DNA from: CBDFLS01 sp965249185
GTDB lineage: Bacteria > Chloroflexota > Dehalococcoidia > Lucifugimonadales > Australimonadaceae
Assembly: GCA_965249185.1 (NCBI GenBank)
Contig: CBDFLS010000002.1
Coordinates: forward strand, 1,612,001-1,676,000
Length of the DNA stretch: 64,000 bases
Direction of reading: 5' to 3'
Shown here: in pieces, positions 16,639 to 23,830 of the stretch
Numbering within the stretch: position 1 is the stretch's first letter
How the letters are laid out: each line of letters opens with the position of its first letter
Program-made: the position numbers and the translations under genes
Notes under the pieces: model-generated
What the model was told of the DNA's origin: nothing
Seen by the model: the letters and a program-made list of their open reading frames with translations, nothing else
Databases searched by the model: none

Positions 16639-17835
16639 TTATCCTAGTAGGTGGTTGTGCCGGATATGTGAGTGGTTGTCGGCATTGTCGGCATTTGTGT
16701 CGGCATCTTGGGCATCCATTGTTCGGGCGAAAGCTTCGGCTGCTTCCTTCTGCCACCCAGGGAGAGAATGGGCATAGATATCCGCTGTAGTCGAGACGCT
16801 GGCATGGCCCAGCCGCTTGCTCACGATCACGACGCTCTGACCACTCTGCAACGCCACAGAGGCATGAAAGTGTCGCAAGCTCCGCACAGTCATTTCTGGG
16901 TGACCGACACGTTGCCCAAAGCTCTTTACCGCCTTCGATAAGTTGTCTGGGTTAATCCACTCCCCATAAGGGTCGGCAAACACTTTCCCATGATCTTTGT
17001 ACATGTCGCGCATTAGTTCCTTGGTCGTTCGCTGGTCTTCCCGGTGTTTGGCCATTACCTCAATGGTTCCCGCGTCCAGATCGACCACCCGCCTCCCGCT
17101 ATGGGTTTTGGGTGGGTCCAAGTATAGTCCCCGTTCGAGGGTGCGCGAGAGGGACCGCTCGATGAGAATGCGCCCTTGGACCAGGTCAACGTCGTTCCAG
17201 AGCAGTCCCATTGCCTCGCCACGGCGCATGCCGGTATATGCGATGAGATGAATGCAAGCGTACAGGTAGTGTTCCTCGGTCCTGGCCAGCTGGAGGGCGG
17301 CCTTTACGGCCGGTATGTCTGGCGGTGCTGGTTCCTGGCGTATGATCCGGGGTGGCGAGACTGCCGATACGGGATTCCGATAAACCATTTCCATGCGCAG
17401 GGCGTGTTTCAGCGCACCTGAAAGGACGCGATGAACGAGACCTACGCCTTCCGATGCCATGCCGTTGGCTGATAGCTGCGATTCCAAGGCTTGTACATGA
17501 GATGGGGCTAGCTTGGCTAGCTGCACGTGGCCTATGGCTGGCTTGATGTGGCGGGTAATAATGCCCTGGTAGCGTTCCTTCGTGCGCTGACGTCGGTTTG
17601 GCGCGATGATCTCCTGCATCCATCGGTCCAACCAATCCCGCAGCAGTATCTTCTCGGCAGGTAGACCCAACCCTTTATCCAGGATGGATAGAAGCTCCCG
17701 CAGCCTGCGCTGGGCCTGGGCCTTGGTGCCCTGGACGGTGACAAACTTGCGCTGGCGTTTGCCCAGGGCGTCACGCCCGGTGTCGATGGTGAGCTCCCAG
17801 GAGCCGGGGCTGCGCTGTCGGAGAGAGCCTTTCAC
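16639..17835 (-). CDS. Prophage tyrosine integrase
   Basis: 398 aa. The N-terminal arm-binding part is followed by a SAM-like core-binding domain (LRDWLDRWMQEIIAPNRRQRTKERYQGII) and the catalytic domain: AYTGMRRGEAMGL (Arg), SLRHFHASVAL (Arg), KRLGHASVSTTADIYAHSLPG (His, nucleophile Tyr). It catalyses site-specific recombination between attP and the tRNA-Cys attB. Located directly inside attL and transcribed toward it, the usual arrangement. The residue usually His in HxxR is Arg here (VRSLRH); this position varies in the family. Confidence 0.93.
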   Translation of the reverse strand: MKGSLRQRSPGSWELTIDTGRDALGKRQRKFVTVQGTKAQAQRRLRELLSILDKGLGLPAEKILLRDWLDRWMQEIIAPNRRQRTKERYQGIITRHIKPAIGHVQLAKLAPSHVQALESQLSANGMASEGVGLVHRVLSGALKHALRMEMVYRNPVSAVSPPRIIRQEPAPPDIPAVKAALQLARTEEHYLYACIHLIAYTGMRRGEAMGLLWNDVDLVQGRILIERSLSRTLERGLYLDPPKTHSGRRVVDLDAGTIEVMAKHREDQRTTKELMRDMYKDHGKVFADPYGEWINPDNLSKAVKSFGQRVGHPEMTVRSLRHFHASVALQSGQSVVIVSKRLGHASVSTTADIYAHSLPGWQKEAAEAFARTMDAQDADTNADNADNHSHIRHNHLLG

Positions 17836-17847
17836 TTGACATCCTTA

Positions 17848-17876
17848 TTGATAGTCGCACGTTTATGTGCTATCAT
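17848..17876 (+). promoter_or_regulatory. Extended -10 promoter for hicAB
   Basis: TTGATA (17848-17853), 17-bp spacer, TATCAT (17871-17876) preceded by TG one base upstream. The predicted start of transcription falls on or next to the hicA ATG at 17883, which would give a leaderless message. Confidence 0.55.
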
Positions 17877-17882
17877 AGACTC

Positions 17883-18089
17883 ATGAACGGAAGGGAATTT
17901 GTAAGACGAGCTAGGCGATATGCCCGCAAGAACGGACTGGCCTTCGACTTCGACCCCGCTCGGGGCAAGGGTAGCCACGGAACGGTCTACGTCGGGCTCC
18001 GCCAAACCAGGGTTCAGCACGGCGAGATTCGCAAGGGCACACTGGCAGCTATGCTGAAGCAGCTCGAAATCCCCAGGGAGGAGTTCTAA
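17883..18089 (+). CDS. hicA: HicA-like mRNA interferase toxin
   Basis: 68 aa from ATG 17883 (an in-frame ATG at 17865 lies over the -10 region and is not used here). HicA-family pattern: NGREFVRRARRYARKNGL, then GKGSHGTVYVG with the catalytic His in the GSH turn, and IRKGTLAAMLKQLEI. HicA folds like a double-stranded RNA-binding domain and cleaves mRNA. It is followed with no gap by the antitoxin gene. The pair would stabilise the prophage or act against superinfecting phage. Confidence 0.85.
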   Translation: MNGREFVRRARRYARKNGLAFDFDPARGKGSHGTVYVGLRQTRVQHGEIRKGTLAAMLKQLEIPREEF

Positions 18090-18542
18090 ATGAGGTACGA
18101 ATACCCCTGTGACATCGTGCGTGACGGTGAGGAGTTCGAAGCAACAGGCCGGGAGGCATACGTGGTGACCTTCCCCGATGTCCCACCTGCGATCACCGGT
18201 GGCTTGTCCTGGAAGGAATCGCTTGAATTGGCCGAGGACTGCCTGGGAGGTGCCCTTGGCATCTATGTGAAGCTCCGTGAGGACATCCCTGAGCCCAGCC
18301 CCGCCACTGATGGCCAAGTGATGATTGAGGTGCCGCCCATCGTCGCGGCGAAGCTGGCCCTTTACACTGCTATGCGCAAACAAGGCATCACCAATGTCGC
18401 TCTCGCCGCTCGATTGGGCGTTACCGAAAATGCCGTGCGCAGGCTCGTTAATCCACGGCATCGGTCCCATATCACCTCAGTGGAGAAGGCCCTCCGAGCC
18501 GTTGGGCGCTCTCTAGTAGTCGAAGACAAGGTAGCGGTCTAG
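18090..18542 (+). CDS. hicB: HicB-like antitoxin with C-terminal helix-turn-helix
   Basis: 150 aa. The N-terminal partial RNase-H fold has AYVVTFPDVPPAITGG and SLELAEDCLGGAL, the HicB signature. The C-terminus is a DNA-binding HTH (NVALAARLGVTENAVRRLVN). The start ATG abuts the hicA stop. HicB neutralises HicA and normally represses the shared promoter, here at 17848-17876. Confidence 0.88.
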   Translation: MRYEYPCDIVRDGEEFEATGREAYVVTFPDVPPAITGGLSWKESLELAEDCLGGALGIYVKLREDIPEPSPATDGQVMIEVPPIVAAKLALYTAMRKQGITNVALAARLGVTENAVRRLVNPRHRSHITSVEKALRAVGRSLVVEDKVAV

Positions 18543-18572
18543 AGCCGGAACTGCGTTGCCGGAGGCTGCCTT

Positions 18573-18692
18573 TCACTCTAGAAGCTTCAAGGCGGTGCGT
18601 AGACCCTCGATGGCGCGACTCAGATCGTCAAGCCTCCTATCCACCTGCTCGTACGCATCCTCCAGCCTGCTGATGCGTTCTTCTAGGGCCAT
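18573..18692 (-). CDS. Small coiled-coil protein (39 aa)
   Basis: Begins 3 nt after the stop of the lipoprotein gene and encodes MALEERISRLEDAYEQVDRR then LDDLSRAIEGLRTALKLLE. The heptad pattern of Leu/Ile/Val is that of a short amphipathic coiled coil. Probably translationally coupled to the lipoprotein. Function unknown. Confidence 0.45.
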   Translation of the reverse strand: MALEERISRLEDAYEQVDRRLDDLSRAIEGLRTALKLLE

Positions 18693-18695
18693 GTC

Positions 18696-19766
18696 TTATT
18701 CTGGAGGTTCTAGACTAACTTCTATACCTAGTCGAGTGGAGATTAGCCGCAGCCCACTAGCACCATCTGGAACATCGAATGCGATAGCGGTTGTTCCAGT
18801 GAAACCCGGCGCAACCCATTTCTTCGGGTCGCTTTCACCCATTTGGTCTGCGAAAGCTTCAGCAACATCCGCACCGTGGGACAAGTAACCTGCTGTCCCC
18901 CATTGCCTACCTCTATCATCCGCAAGCACGAAGTTATCATTGATTTGAGTGGAAGGTTGAATGCGGGAATTAGCTTCGTTCACAAGTGAATAGTAAATGC
19001 TCACGAACACCCCTTCCGCTTCAACTTTGCCGTATAGGTTATGCTCTATATTTGGGGCTCGTTCTATTGATTTTACAGTTATGATTATCTCGCCGCTCAG
19101 TTCTGGCTCTCCAGAGAGCTTATTCAATAGCCCAGCATCAATGGTAACCGGTTGCTCCATGACATAGGAGGTGATCGGCGTAGTTGGAGTATCCTCAGCG
19201 GTGAAGTCTAGGCTGCATGGGTCTTCTTCGGCTAAATCTTCCGGTGATTGATAAAAAATCCATTCGCCATCCCGCCAGATAGCATCCGGCTCTATGTCCC
19301 CATCGTCATCAAATTCTATTTGTACACCGTCTTTTTCAAAGTAGGATGCTACTCGCCCATCGTCACCGTCTACACTTACTTCTTCTATCACATAGGACGA
19401 GTCTTCAGGAATACCTAGGAATGCCCACCCGAACGTCATCAATCCTGCAAAATCGCCCAACGAACATTTCGCCTTAAAATTATCAGGAGATAACGCATAC
19501 ACGGAAGCCCATTCACGTTTAGCCATGGCGTCACCCCAACGTTGGGCGAATTCCTTCAGAAGAGTGGCTCTGTCGGAGTCTTGAGCCGTAGCAGTAGGTG
19601 TTGATGTAGGCGTCGGCTCTGCGGTCGGACTAAATGGTGTATTCGTAGGAAGCAAGGATTCAACCGTCGTCGTGGGTTCCGTTGTGGCCACGGGCTCCGG
19701 TGCTTCCGACCCACAGGCCACCGTCGCTAGCAGGACGAGCAGGCTGGCTGCTATGATGGTGCGCAT
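18696..19766 (-). CDS. Lipoprotein, phage-borne accessory gene
   Basis: 356 aa. Signal peptide with lipobox: IIAASLLVLLATVAC, Cys at residue 18, then a Thr/Pro-rich linker (about 25-65). The rest is two regions: an NTF2/SnoaL-like acidic part (EFAQRWGDAMAKREWASVY...) and a C-terminal beta-rich part (SIYYSLVNEANSRI..., FDVPDGASGLRL) resembling telokin-like DUF4352 domains. It would sit on the outer face of the membrane of the lysogen. A 53-aa paralog of the leader is encoded at 20917-21078. Third gene of a leftward operon. Confidence 0.75.
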   Translation of the reverse strand: MRTIIAASLLVLLATVACGSEAPEPVATTEPTTTVESLLPTNTPFSPTAEPTPTSTPTATAQDSDRATLLKEFAQRWGDAMAKREWASVYALSPDNFKAKCSLGDFAGLMTFGWAFLGIPEDSSYVIEEVSVDGDDGRVASYFEKDGVQIEFDDDGDIEPDAIWRDGEWIFYQSPEDLAEEDPCSLDFTAEDTPTTPITSYVMEQPVTIDAGLLNKLSGEPELSGEIIITVKSIERAPNIEHNLYGKVEAEGVFVSIYYSLVNEANSRIQPSTQINDNFVLADDRGRQWGTAGYLSHGADVAEAFADQMGESDPKKWVAPGFTGTTAIAFDVPDGASGLRLISTRLGIEVSLEPPE

Positions 19767-19767
19767 T

Positions 19768-19968
19768 CTAACTCCCTAAATGTAAGTTCCAGTCCCCAGT
19801 CTTCATCGCCGTTGTTTTTTGTTGGTTGCGCCACCTCCACTCTTGGTCGGTGTGCTCCCAGTCCCACTCGGTTGCCTGGGCCTCGGTGTAGAGGTAACGC
19901 TTCCGCTCCCGGCGGTCTGACCTAGGATGTATGTATTCCCCACAGTCGCGGCACTTCCTGCGACGAAT
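19768..19968 (-). CDS. Small CxxC protein without a standard start codon
   Basis: About 66 codons ending one base before the lipoprotein ATG and beginning 22 nt after the zinc-ribbon gene. The product has RRRKCRDCGEYIHPRSDRR followed by a Trp-rich acidic tail (EWDWEHTDQEWRWR), which looks like real coding sequence. A stop codon lies two codons upstream, so the only early start would be ATT (19968). Either ATT initiates, or the gene has lost its 5' end. Confidence 0.35.
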   Translation of the reverse strand: MRRRKCRDCGEYIHPRSDRRERKRYLYTEAQATEWDWEHTDQEWRWRNQQKTTAMKTGDWNLHLGS

Positions 19969-19990
19969 CCTCTAGTCGGTTTCCCCTACA

Positions 19991-20200
19991 CTAGTTGGTA
20001 AAGAAATCCAAGATGTTGCCGCCGCCGCTACCATCTAACCTGTATAGGTCTGTGTAGCCACACTGCGTACACGCCACCGTGGCGTATTTCTGGTTCTGAA
20101 TGTTTAGGAATCTGGTTAGGCCTGAACCCGTCGTCCTCAACTCACCAGACCTATAGTTTTTTCCGCTGCACTGAGCACAAGAATATTGCTGCTTCTCCAT
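19991..20200 (-). CDS. Zinc-ribbon protein
   Basis: 69 aa from ATG 20200, with AAGGAGG 5 nt upstream (an upstream ATG at 20224 is not preceded by such a site). Two CxxC knuckles, YSCAQCSGKNY and VACTQCGYTDLYRLDG, with TRFLNIQNQKYA between. This matches small nucleic-acid-binding zinc ribbon proteins (Pfam zinc_ribbon_13 type, as I recall it). First gene of the leftward lipoprotein operon. Confidence 0.7.
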   Translation of the reverse strand: MEKQQYSCAQCSGKNYRSGELRTTGSGLTRFLNIQNQKYATVACTQCGYTDLYRLDGSGGGNILDFFTN

Positions 20201-20354
20201 GAGGGCCTCCTTAGTGTCCGTCAAGTGATGCAGGGGCTATATCGCCATCAGCGCCAGCCGTGATTATAATCGGAGCAATCCCAAGACGCCATAGCTGGGG
20301 CTTCCCATATTGGGATGAATAAGCCTCCTTCTCTAGCTCTTTTAATTGCCATAA

Positions 20355-20396
20355 CTAGAACGTCCTCGCCGCCCACCGCACCTCGCCGATGATCAT
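20355..20396 (-). repeat. Decayed duplicate of the 3' end of the 47-aa gene at 22211
   Basis: The minus strand reads MIIGEVRWAARTF then a stop, nearly the same as DIVGEVRWLGRTF-stop at 22211-22252. A preceding SLVVGEK matches RWLVVSDN there after a deletion. It suggests that the leftward unit was duplicated and one copy eroded. Confidence 0.45.
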
Positions 20397-20460
20397 TTCT
20401 CACCAACCACGAGACTCATGATAGAATAGGAGAACATCCTTTCGACAACCGAGGTGAGCG

Positions 20461-20943
20461 ATGCAGGTAGACGAGGAGTTCCCCAGCAGAGACCTGACGT
20501 TCGAGTGGGGCCGAACCGCTCCGGACGAGCTTTCCAAGGCCGCCGACGCGATAGACACCAAGACTCTCGGAATCTTCGCGACTGCTAGCCTCATCATCGG
20601 CGTCGTCGCTGCTTTGGTTCGCAACATCAGTCTCGACCCTCCTAATATCCCGTTCGGAATATCGTTCCTGTCTTATCTGCTGATCCTGTGCGTCAGTGTG
20701 TGGGTCCTCTGGGGAAGGAAGTTCTCAGGCCCCAGCGATCCCTCGATCCTCCGAGAACATTACTGGAAGCTCCAGCCCGACGATGCCAAGGCCCACTATT
20801 GGTCCTACGCGGAAACTCATTACAAGGACACTTACCCCACGGTCAGACTGAAGGGCCGCCTGCTCTCATGTGCGGTCCCGCTCCTCGGGGTGGAGGTTGC
20901 GGCGCTGATCGTATGGCTATTTCTGCTCACGATCCTCGACTGA
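20461..20943 (+). CDS. Small membrane protein, unknown function
   Basis: 160 aa with membrane segments at about 37-55 (LGIFATASLIIGVVAALV), 66-84 (ISFLSYLLILCVSVWVLW) and 136-158 (SCAVPLLGVEVAALIVWLFLL). An acidic, helical N-terminus starts the protein and a soluble loop rich in Tyr/His lies before the last segment. GAGGTG 5 nt before the ATG. It runs against the surrounding leftward genes, like a separately acquired accessory gene; such small membrane proteins are sometimes immunity or defence effectors, but nothing here proves it. Its 3' end overlaps the small lipoprotein gene by 27 nt in antisense. Confidence 0.65.
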   Translation: MQVDEEFPSRDLTFEWGRTAPDELSKAADAIDTKTLGIFATASLIIGVVAALVRNISLDPPNIPFGISFLSYLLILCVSVWVLWGRKFSGPSDPSILREHYWKLQPDDAKAHYWSYAETHYKDTYPTVRLKGRLLSCAVPLLGVEVAALIVWLFLLTILD

Positions 20944-21078
20944 ACCAGGATCGGGCGCCTTCGTAATCGGCCGGTTGGGGTCTGGTGGGCGCGTGTCCGT
21001 CGTCGTGGGTTCCGTTTCAGTCCCGCAAGCCACCACCGCGAGCAGGATGAGTAAGCTGGCTGCCAAGACGGTGCGCAT
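20917..21078 (-). CDS. Small lipoprotein (53 aa), paralog of the 19766 lipoprotein leader
   Basis: Begins MRTVLAASLLILLAVVAC, almost the same signal peptide and lipobox as the 356-aa lipoprotein, then a short Thr/Pro-rich tail to the stop at 20917. The ATG overlaps the stop of the nuclease gene (TAATG at 21080-21076), a coupled arrangement. Either a real short lipoprotein or the front of a truncated copy of the larger one. Confidence 0.5.
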   Translation of the reverse strand: MRTVLAASLLILLAVVACGTETEPTTTDTRPPDPNRPITKAPDPGSVEDREQK

Positions 21079-22211
21079 TAAGACGACTCCTCCGCAGACA
21101 TGGCCTCATCAGATTGGGCAGTGTCTGCATCCCCCTCCTCAGAAGTATAGGCTACGACAGTGGCTCGCAGCCGGTCAGCATAATCAAAGAGGTTATCCAG
21201 GTCATCAAGGTGTACTCGCTCTTCTTGCTTCTCTTCATTGAGTAGGCCGAGCCTTAAACTTGGGGTTCTAACTAGCAACCGGCACAACACGAGCCCATAA
21301 TCGTTCCTCAGAGTGTCGGCATGAAGTGCCACGGTACAATAACTCTTGGCGTGTCGCAGCGCGATGCGACGCACATCCACCACGTCCCTGACGATGGCCT
21401 TGATAATGTTCAGCGCGTCCACTTCAGCGGGCACGAACTCGGGCTCCTCCGCTTCCTGCTGGTCCGGGCTCTCTTCATGTGAGTCGGCTCGCCCCTCCTC
21501 CCGTTCCAGCGCAGACTTTAGGCGGACGCTGATACGGTCGTTGATGAGTTGCGTAAACGCCTGCTGCGTGAGTGCTCCGAACGTCTCGCGCACCGTCTTG
21601 GTCACAGTGCCCTGGTAGACCTGCTTAGTGATGAAGCGAACAAACTCTTGGGATGGCTCAGTGATCTCTTCTGTCAACACCCGCTTGATCTCGTTCGTAT
21701 AGTGGAGCTCCCGAGCCGCGTCAACGACCTCACTCATACTGAAGGCTGACTTGGTAAACCTCTTTAGCTCTTCGACCTGGGGTTCGGTGAAGTTAAGCAT
21801 ATTGAACTCGAAGAACGGCTTCCGGTCCATGACGTTTGGCTGGCCCAGATCGGAGAAGAATCGATACACGACCCCGTCCGTCAGGATGCCAAAGCGGGCG
21901 TCCGTGTTGGTAAAGTAACGAAGGAGCTGAGACATGTCGGCGTCGTCAAGGTTACTGCCGAATCGCTTACATTCAATAAGGACGGCGGGCCTGCCGTCCT
22001 GCATCAAGGCGTAATCAACCTTCTCGCCCTTCTTGAGCCCTACATCAGCAATAAACTCGGGCACGACTTCGGTGGGGTCAAAGATTTCATAGCCCAGCAT
22101 CTGAATGAACGGGAGGACAAGCGCACTCTTCGTGGCCTCCTCGGTATCCAGGTGTTCAGTGCGCTTGGCGAATCGACCGGAGCGGGTACGTACCTCGTCT
22201 ATGAAATCCAT
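21078..22211 (-). CDS. Restriction endonuclease-like protein (type I HsdR N-terminal domain)
   Basis: 377 aa. The N-terminal ~170 residues form a PD-(D/E)xK nuclease domain: SALVLPFIQMLGYEIFDPTEV, then Asp66 in EKVDYAL and Glu80-Cys-Lys82 in VLIECKR, followed by GILTDGVVYRFF. This is the stand-alone HSDR_N type, lacking the helicase part of HsdR. The C-terminal half is acidic and unassigned. In phages such genes are candidates for superinfection exclusion; no matching methyltransferase/specificity pair lies beside it. Start overlaps the upstream stop (TAATG). Confidence 0.8.
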   Translation of the reverse strand: MDFIDEVRTRSGRFAKRTEHLDTEEATKSALVLPFIQMLGYEIFDPTEVVPEFIADVGLKKGEKVDYALMQDGRPAVLIECKRFGSNLDDADMSQLLRYFTNTDARFGILTDGVVYRFFSDLGQPNVMDRKPFFEFNMLNFTEPQVEELKRFTKSAFSMSEVVDAARELHYTNEIKRVLTEEITEPSQEFVRFITKQVYQGTVTKTVRETFGALTQQAFTQLINDRISVRLKSALEREEGRADSHEESPDQQEAEEPEFVPAEVDALNIIKAIVRDVVDVRRIALRHAKSYCTVALHADTLRNDYGLVLCRLLVRTPSLRLGLLNEEKQEERVHLDDLDNLFDYADRLRATVVAYTSEEGDADTAQSDEAMSAEESS

Positions 22212-22354
22212 TAGAACGTCCTTCCTAACCAGCGCACCTCGCCGACGATGTCTGTGCCATACAGCAGAGGTGCAGGCGGCCAGTCAGGGTTATCGCTGAC
22301 CACCAGCCAGCGTCCCTCGGTCCGCAATGCGTACTTCATCGATGAAATCCACAT
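22211..22354 (-). CDS. Small protein (47 aa), unknown function
   Basis: Starts at ATG 22354 (AGAGGAG 4 nt upstream) and ends in a TAATG overlap with the nuclease gene. The sequence includes YALRTEGRWLVVSDNPDWPP and ends IVGEVRWLGRTF, reminiscent of the last strand of LexA/CI-type S24 domains (..GEV.W.GR.), though too short to be one. The 3' end has a relic duplicate at 20355-20396. Confidence 0.5.
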   Translation of the reverse strand: MWISSMKYALRTEGRWLVVSDNPDWPPAPLLYGTDIVGEVRWLGRTF

Positions 22355-22364
22355 GTTCTCCTCT

Positions 22365-22814
22365 CTACACTCTCATCAACCGTCCCTGTACTTCCACAAA
22401 GTTAGCCGGAACGCCGAAATACGCAGCGATCTCCTGGACAGTTCCTAGCCCTTCGTCCCAGGCTTCATCCTTGTCCACCAGGAGATGAAAGGCAAAGTCT
22501 TCGGCCTCGCGTTCGAGTTTGTCCGCCAAGCCGCTGTTTGCCCGCAGCCATATGTTATTCAAGTGGGAGTGCATGATGAAATGCCCAATGCCATGAGCGA
22601 CCGCCCAGCGTTGCGCCGGCCTATCCAGCTGTTCCGCTACTGCGATGTTCTTCTCAACGATGACCTCATGGAGTTCATCAGGTGGCATTGCCCGCTCGTA
22701 CACTTCAAGTCCAAGCATATGAGCTACCTCGACCACATTCGCCTGTCCCGAGAGACCGTATTTGCGGCGTAGCCTCTCAGCTTCCAGATTGGCTTTCACG
22801 GCGCTCCTTCTCAT
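22365..22814 (-). CDS. ImmA/IrrE-like peptidase family protein, catalytic Glu missing
   Basis: 149 aa. Typical layout: short N-terminal helix, VVEVAHMLGLEVY, then QRWAVAHGIGHFIMH where metallopeptidases of this family have HExxH. The two metal His are kept but the catalytic Glu is Gly (HGIGH). The downstream EREAEDFAFHLLVDKDEA carries the third ligand Glu. ImmA proteins cleave the partner repressor to trigger induction; this one may bind zinc without cleaving. Overlaps the 3' end of the repressor gene by 38 nt. Confidence 0.8.
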   Translation of the reverse strand: MRRSAVKANLEAERLRRKYGLSGQANVVEVAHMLGLEVYERAMPPDELHEVIVEKNIAVAEQLDRPAQRWAVAHGIGHFIMHSHLNNIWLRANSGLADKLEREAEDFAFHLLVDKDEAWDEGLGTVQEIAAYFGVPANFVEVQGRLMRV

Positions 22815-23193
22815 GCACGAAGCGGATGAAGTCGGCGATACTCCTGATTGCCTCGTCCGACAGTTCTTTGCTTGTGGACCTCAGTGCCAACGACGCCTCG
22901 TTCATCACCAAATCGCGGTCGGCTTCGATTGACCACCGCTCAGTATCGTCGTCCGGTTTCGTCTGTCCTTGCTCCTCTTCGCCAAAGAACCACTCTACAG
23001 GCTTGTCGTATGCATGGGCTAAAGAGCGCATGGCCGGGCCCGACGGGTTTATCCGATCGGTCTCATAGCTGTAAATCGTGTTGGGATCAACCCCTATAGC
23101 CTGACCAGCTTGCCTCTGCGTCAAGCCAGCTTCAACCCTAGCTTGCTTTAGGCGCTGTCCCAACCCACTGTTGCTTCCGTCGCCACGACCCAA
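22777..23193 (-). CDS. Prophage repressor, Xre/CI-like helix-turn-helix
   Basis: 138 aa. The N-terminal HTH is LGQRLKQARVEAGLTQRQAGQAIGVDPNTIYSYETDRINP, about residues 11-50; the C-terminal part is helical and acidic (ELSDEAIRSIADFIRFVHEK), without an S24 protease domain. This is the ImmR-type arrangement, in which the partner ImmA-like gene follows and overlaps. It should act on the divergent promoter region at 23209-23280. Confidence 0.88.
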   Translation of the reverse strand: MGRGDGSNSGLGQRLKQARVEAGLTQRQAGQAIGVDPNTIYSYETDRINPSGPAMRSLAHAYDKPVEWFFGEEEQGQTKPDDDTERWSIEADRDLVMNEASLALRSTSKELSDEAIRSIADFIRFVHEKERRESQSGS

Positions 23194-23208
23194 TTCTTGT
23201 TACCTCGC

Positions 23209-23237
23209 TGTCTATTTTAAGTTGACCCTCTTGACAA
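23209..23237 (-). promoter_or_regulatory. Leftward promoter for the repressor operon
   Basis: Minus-strand TTGTCA (23232-23237), 17-bp spacer, TAGACA (23209-23214). The -35 box overlaps the -35 of the rightward promoter in a shared TTGACAA/TTGTCAA palindrome, so the two promoters should compete. Confidence 0.5.
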
Positions 23238-23259
23238 GGTAGACTAATTACCATAGACT
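23231..23259 (+). promoter_or_regulatory. Rightward early promoter
   Basis: TTGACA (23231-23236), 17-bp spacer, TAGACT (23254-23259), upstream of the Cro-position gene at 23304. Repeats of TAGACTA in and around the -10 may be operator half-sites. Confidence 0.6.
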
Positions 23260-23261
23260 AT

Positions 23262-23280
23262 TTAGAGAGAAATACTCTAA
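23262..23280. promoter_or_regulatory. Candidate operator for the prophage repressor
   Basis: TTAGAG-N7-CTCTAA, a perfect 6-bp inverted repeat just downstream of the rightward -10, at the expected start of transcription. A bound repressor here would block early transcription. Confidence 0.45.
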
Positions 23281-23303
23281 TTAACAGAGAGACAGGTATT
23301 GAG

Positions 23304-23513
23304 ATGGCCAAGACGCCGACTCAGGAAAAGCTAGAGGCCCAAAGAAGCAAGGGCATGGCGGACATACTCCGAGAAGGCCTGGAAGGCCGCCGCGGCCAGA
23401 AGCACATGGTCACCATGGCCGCTATGGACCTTGGAGTGACCGACGCAACGCTCTACCAGTGGTGCAGAGAGTTCGGAATAGACATTGACCAGTACCGGCG
23501 GGTGGAGGCGTAG
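23304..23513 (+). CDS. Small DNA-binding protein in the Cro position
   Basis: 69 aa. The C-terminal half has a helix-turn-helix pattern (HMVTMAAMDLGVTDATLYQWCREFGID). First gene of the rightward arm, directly after the early promoter and operator, the place of a Cro-like or early regulator. GAGACAGGTATTGAG lies before the ATG. Confidence 0.65.
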   Translation: MAKTPTQEKLEAQRSKGMADILREGLEGRRGQKHMVTMAAMDLGVTDATLYQWCREFGIDIDQYRRVEA

Positions 23514-23515
23514 CG

Positions 23516-23830
23516 ATGGGCTACACGACTGTGAAGGCACACACACGGCGAGGCTATGCGGTCCAGGCACATACTCGACGGACAGACAACCATTGTATCC
23601 AGGACGTGCTGATGCGTGGCATAGAGCACATAAACAATCGTTATCGGTCTACGCCGGTCTGTTCCCACGTCGGCCAGTTTCTGGCATACCGCGAAACTGG
23701 GGTCACCTTCTTTGTCTGCCAGACCTGCCAACGCCACATCGGGTACTCACAGATGCAGTTGTGGGCCAAAGAAGGGCGAGTCAAGAGAGAGCAGATAGAG
23801 ATAGCAGAGGAGACGGAGGAGCGAGTATGA
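23516..23830 (+). CDS. Small cysteine/histidine-rich phage protein
   Basis: 104 aa with SPVCSHVGQF-like and FFVCQTCQRHIGY segments that could bind one zinc (C..H then CxxC..H). Starts 3 nt after the previous stop and ends in an ATGA overlap with the next gene, so it belongs to the early operon. No family recognised. Confidence 0.6.
   Translation: MGYTTVKAHTRRGYAVQAHTRRTDNHCIQDVLMRGIEHINNRYRSTPVCSHVGQFLAYRETGVTFFVCQTCQRHIGYSQMQLWAKEGRVKREQIEIAEETEERV

Noticed and set aside
17836..17876. TTGACA at 17836 paired with TATCAT as hicAB promoter
   Set aside because: Spacer of 29 bp is too long; TTGATA at 17848 gives 17 bp.
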